From positions 1 to 8,498 of the forward strand of contig DEWO01000023.1 of assembly GCA_002363695.1 (NCBI GenBank): DNA of 8,498 bases, given 5' to 3'. This DNA is from Prevotella sp. UBA3208 (GTDB lineage Bacteria > Bacteroidota > Bacteroidia > Bacteroidales > Bacteroidaceae). Below the pieces are notes generated by a model. The model did no database searches. It saw only the letters and a program-made list of their open reading frames with translations, and had not been told where the DNA came from. Position numbers and translations under genes: made by a program. Position 1 is the first letter of the stretch; every line of letters begins with the position of its first letter. Below are positions 6,431 to 8,498 of the stretch, in pieces.

Positions 6431-6925
6431 ATGAAAAGATTGTTTTTAGTTTTATCATTTGTTATTTGTTGTGCAGCTTTCAGTGTTGCTCAAAACGTTA
6501 CTCGTACACAGCATCGTGAGGCTGTGGCTCAGGACGATGTCACCACAGGCACCATGACCATCCGCAAGCCCGACTATATCTGCATTTCTACCAACGAGGG
6601 CAAGGAACAGCTCATCATGGACGGTACCAAGTTCACGATGACTATGGGTGGCAAGAAGCACGTTACTGACAGCAAGAAGAACGCACAGTTCTCTACCTTC
6701 CACGACGTGCTTCAGGCTGTCATCAACAACCAACCCCTTCCTACGGGCGAAGACCTGACAGTCGCCACACAGAAAGGCCAGAAGACCATTACCATCACTC
6801 CTGTCAAGAAGAAACGTCAGCTGTTTACTTCATTCGTCCTGGTCATCGACACCAAGACGTCTGCCATCCGTGAGCTTCGTATGAACGGGCGAAAGGGCGA
6901 TTACACCGATTATAAAATGAAATGA
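6431..6925 (+). CDS. Periplasmic LolA-like outer-membrane lipoprotein carrier-family protein
   Basis: A 164-residue exported protein. Residues 1-20 form a signal peptide (positive MKR, hydrophobic core, AFSVA then Gln21). There are two cysteines in the core but no proper lipobox, so cleavage by signal peptidase I is more likely than lipidation. The mature part, with GTMTIRKPDY (40-49), KEQLIMDGTKFTMTMGGK (58-75) and repeated short beta-strands to the end, matches the half-barrel LolA/LolB-type fold that binds acyl chains in the periplasm. It is shorter than housekeeping LolA (about 180-200 residues). LolA-like genes are a regular member of aryl-polyene clusters, where a role in moving the hydrophobic product or its carrier is assumed. 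The start at 6431 is chosen over an in-frame ATG at 6323 because the signal peptide begins here and the longer form would run deep into fabG. The stop overlaps the next start (ATGA, 6922-6925). Confidence 0.8.
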   Translation: MKRLFLVLSFVICCAAFSVAQNVTRTQHREAVAQDDVTTGTMTIRKPDYICISTNEGKEQLIMDGTKFTMTMGGKKHVTDSKKNAQFSTFHDVLQAVINNQPLPTGEDLTVATQKGQKTITITPVKKKRQLFTSFVLVIDTKTSAIRELRMNGRKGDYTDYKMK

Positions 6926-8498
6926 TTACACAGCGCAAGATACTTTTCCTCATCTGCTCACTATTGTCGGTCGTGCTGGCTCAGGCCCAGCAGATTAGGG
7001 GAGTGGTTACTGATGCCGAGACGGGCGACAGCATTCCCATGGTGAGTGTCATCTACAAAGGTCACCACGTCGCTGTGGTGTCCGATGTCAGTGGTCGCTT
7101 CACCATCGACCGCCATGAAGGGTGGAACATCACCTTCAGTGCTGTGGGTTATAAGTCACGCATCGTTGCTGTGACCTCCAAGACCAAGGGCCGTCTGCAC
7201 ATCAAGTTGTCGCCTGACAAGCATATGCTGGCAGAGGTCACCGTCAAGGCCAAGCGCCAGAAGTACAGCCGTAAGAACAATCCTGCCGTGGAACTGATGC
7301 GTCGTGTGGTGGCTGCCAAGAAGAAGACTGACCTGTCGCTGAACGACTACTACCAGTATAACAAGTACGAGAAGATTACGCTCTCCTTGAACGACCTGAA
7401 ACCCGAACAGCTCGAGACTGGCCCCTTCAAGAAACACCCCTGGCTGGTGGAACAGGTAGAGGTCAGCCCCCAGACGGGCAAGATGATACTCCCTGTCAGC
7501 GTCGATGAGACGGTGTCGCAGAAAATCTATCGCCGTGATCCCCGTTCGGAGAAGACTATCGTCATGGGACAGACCTCCAAAGGTGTCAACCACCTGTTCC
7601 AGACGGGCGACATCATCAACACCGTCCTGAAGGATGTCTTCACTGACATCGACTTGTATCAGGACCACATCCGACTGTTGCAGTATCCCTTCATCTCTCC
7701 CATCAGCAACGAAGGCATCGGCTTTTATCGCTACTACATCGAGGATACACTCGCCATAGAGCGCGACTCGTGCATCCATCTGCACTTCCTGCCTAACAAC
7801 CAGCAGGACATGGGCTTCCGCGGTGACCTGTACGTTCTGAAAGACTCGTCTCTCCACGTGCGCCGCTGCGAGATGACCATCCCCAAGCAGAGCAATGTCA
7901 ACTTCGTCAACAATGTCAAGATTCTGCAGGAGTACACCAAGCTGCCCAACGGTCAGTGGGTGCTCTCCAAGGATGACATGACCACCGACCTCAACTTTGC
8001 CAGTTTCCTGCGCAGTACCACCGTCACCCGCACCACCTGCCTGACGGACTACAGTTTCGACCCGTTACCCAAGAAACTCTTCAAGGGTAAGGCCAAGCAG
8101 GTTACCGAGGCCGATGCCCAGATGCGTGACGACGAGTTCTGGAAGCAGTACCGGCAAGTTGAACTCACCAAGAGCGAGGGTTCCATGGACAAGTTCGTCC
8201 ACCGTATTGAGAACATCAAGGGCATGAAGTACGTCATCTTCGGACTCAAGGCACTCTTCGAGAACTCCATTGAGACCAGTACGCCCAACTATATCGACAT
8301 CTGTCCCGTCAATACCATCCTCTCTAACAACTATGTTGACGGATGGCGCTCGCGACTCAGCTTCAAGACCACGGCCAACCTCAACAAGCACTTCTTCCTT
8401 TCGGCCTACTACGGACGAGGATGGGGTAGCCACAAGAACTATTATCTGGCCGAGATGACCTACTCGCTCAATCCTAAGAAGTACCTCCCCCACGAGTA
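6922..8498 (+). CDS. DUF5686 / carboxypeptidase-regulatory-like outer-membrane protein, 3' partial
   Basis: The frame is open from the ATG at 6922 to the window end: 525 residues visible of an expected 800 or so. Residues 1-22 are a signal peptide (hydrophobic core, VLAQAQ). Residues 25-97 form a carboxypeptidase D regulatory-like beta-sandwich (IRGVVTDAETGDSIPMVSV ... FSAVGYKSR), the module that also opens many TonB-dependent receptors in this phylum. Then comes LAEVTVKA (103-110) and the DUF5686 signature YSRKNNPAVELMRRVV (115-130), and from about 469 (NNYVDGWRSRLSF) alternating aromatic/polar strands that look like the start of a C-terminal outer-membrane beta-barrel. There is no TonB box or clear plug domain, so it is not a standard SusC-like receptor. 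DUF5686 has no firm function. Its ATGA overlap with the LolA-like gene suggests they act together at the outer membrane, for example in placing the pigment there; that is inference. Confidence 0.88.
   Translation, partial: MITQRKILFLICSLLSVVLAQAQQIRGVVTDAETGDSIPMVSVIYKGHHVAVVSDVSGRFTIDRHEGWNITFSAVGYKSRIVAVTSKTKGRLHIKLSPDKHMLAEVTVKAKRQKYSRKNNPAVELMRRVVAAKKKTDLSLNDYYQYNKYEKITLSLNDLKPEQLETGPFKKHPWLVEQVEVSPQTGKMILPVSVDETVSQKIYRRDPRSEKTIVMGQTSKGVNHLFQTGDIINTVLKDVFTDIDLYQDHIRLLQYPFISPISNEGIGFYRYYIEDTLAIERDSCIHLHFLPNNQQDMGFRGDLYVLKDSSLHVRRCEMTIPKQSNVNFVNNVKILQEYTKLPNGQWVLSKDDMTTDLNFASFLRSTTVTRTTCLTDYSFDPLPKKLFKGKAKQVTEADAQMRDDEFWKQYRQVELTKSEGSMDKFVHRIENIKGMKYVIFGLKALFENSIETSTPNYIDICPVNTILSNNYVDGWRSRLSFKTTANLNKHFFLSAYYGRGWGSHKNYYLAEMTYSLNPKKYLPHE

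Noticed and set aside
7156..7857. A 233-codon open frame on the minus strand inside the DUF5686 gene
   Set aside because: It is antisense to the DUF5686 signature region; the + strand frame has a signal peptide, known domains and continuous coding to the window end.

Overview
The window looks like a chromosomal segment of a Bacteroidota species, most likely Prevotella or a close relative. The signs are gene starts without Shine-Dalgarno sequences but with A/T-rich leaders, a moderately GC-rich coding style, and a DUF5686/carboxypeptidase-regulatory-like outer-membrane protein, a family typical of this phylum. The genus is inference; the phylum is fairly secure.

All eight genes lie on the + strand, are tightly packed, and read as one operon: a partial aryl-polyene/flexirubin-type pigment locus. 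In order: (1) a FabB/FabF-like ketosynthase, 5' end outside the window; (2) a dedicated acyl carrier protein; (3) a hotdog-fold 3-hydroxyacyl-ACP dehydratase-like protein; (4) a large MMPL/RND-type inner-membrane exporter; (5) an FAD-dependent oxidoreductase of the CrtI/retinol-saturase-like group; (6) a FabG-type 3-ketoacyl-ACP reductase; (7) a secreted LolA-like periplasmic protein; (8) a DUF5686 outer-membrane protein, 3' end outside the window. Three junctions overlap as ATGA (1327-1330, 1746-1749, 6922-6925), one has a 12-base gap with a non-ATG start, and three have short A/T-rich leaders (25-82 bases) carrying 7-base tandem repeats immediately before the start codon. No gap exceeds 82 bases, so there is no unexplained long non-coding stretch.

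The genes suggest a complete working line. Ketosynthase, ACP, ketoreductase and dehydratase would iterate condensation, reduction and dehydration without enoyl reduction, which yields a conjugated polyene on the ACP. The FAD enzyme would adjust the redox or isomeric state of the chain. The MMPL protein, LolA-like protein and DUF5686 protein would move the hydrophobic product from inner membrane through periplasm to outer membrane. The first part follows known aryl-polyene biochemistry; the DUF5686 role is inference from context.

Points that deserve attention are non-canonical residues in the dehydratase and the ketoreductase, an asymmetric proton-relay motif in the exporter, the unassigned chemistry of the FAD enzyme, the trans-envelope trio, and the repeated 7-mers in the leaders. 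No RNA genes, CRISPR arrays, insertion sequences or convincing terminators were seen.
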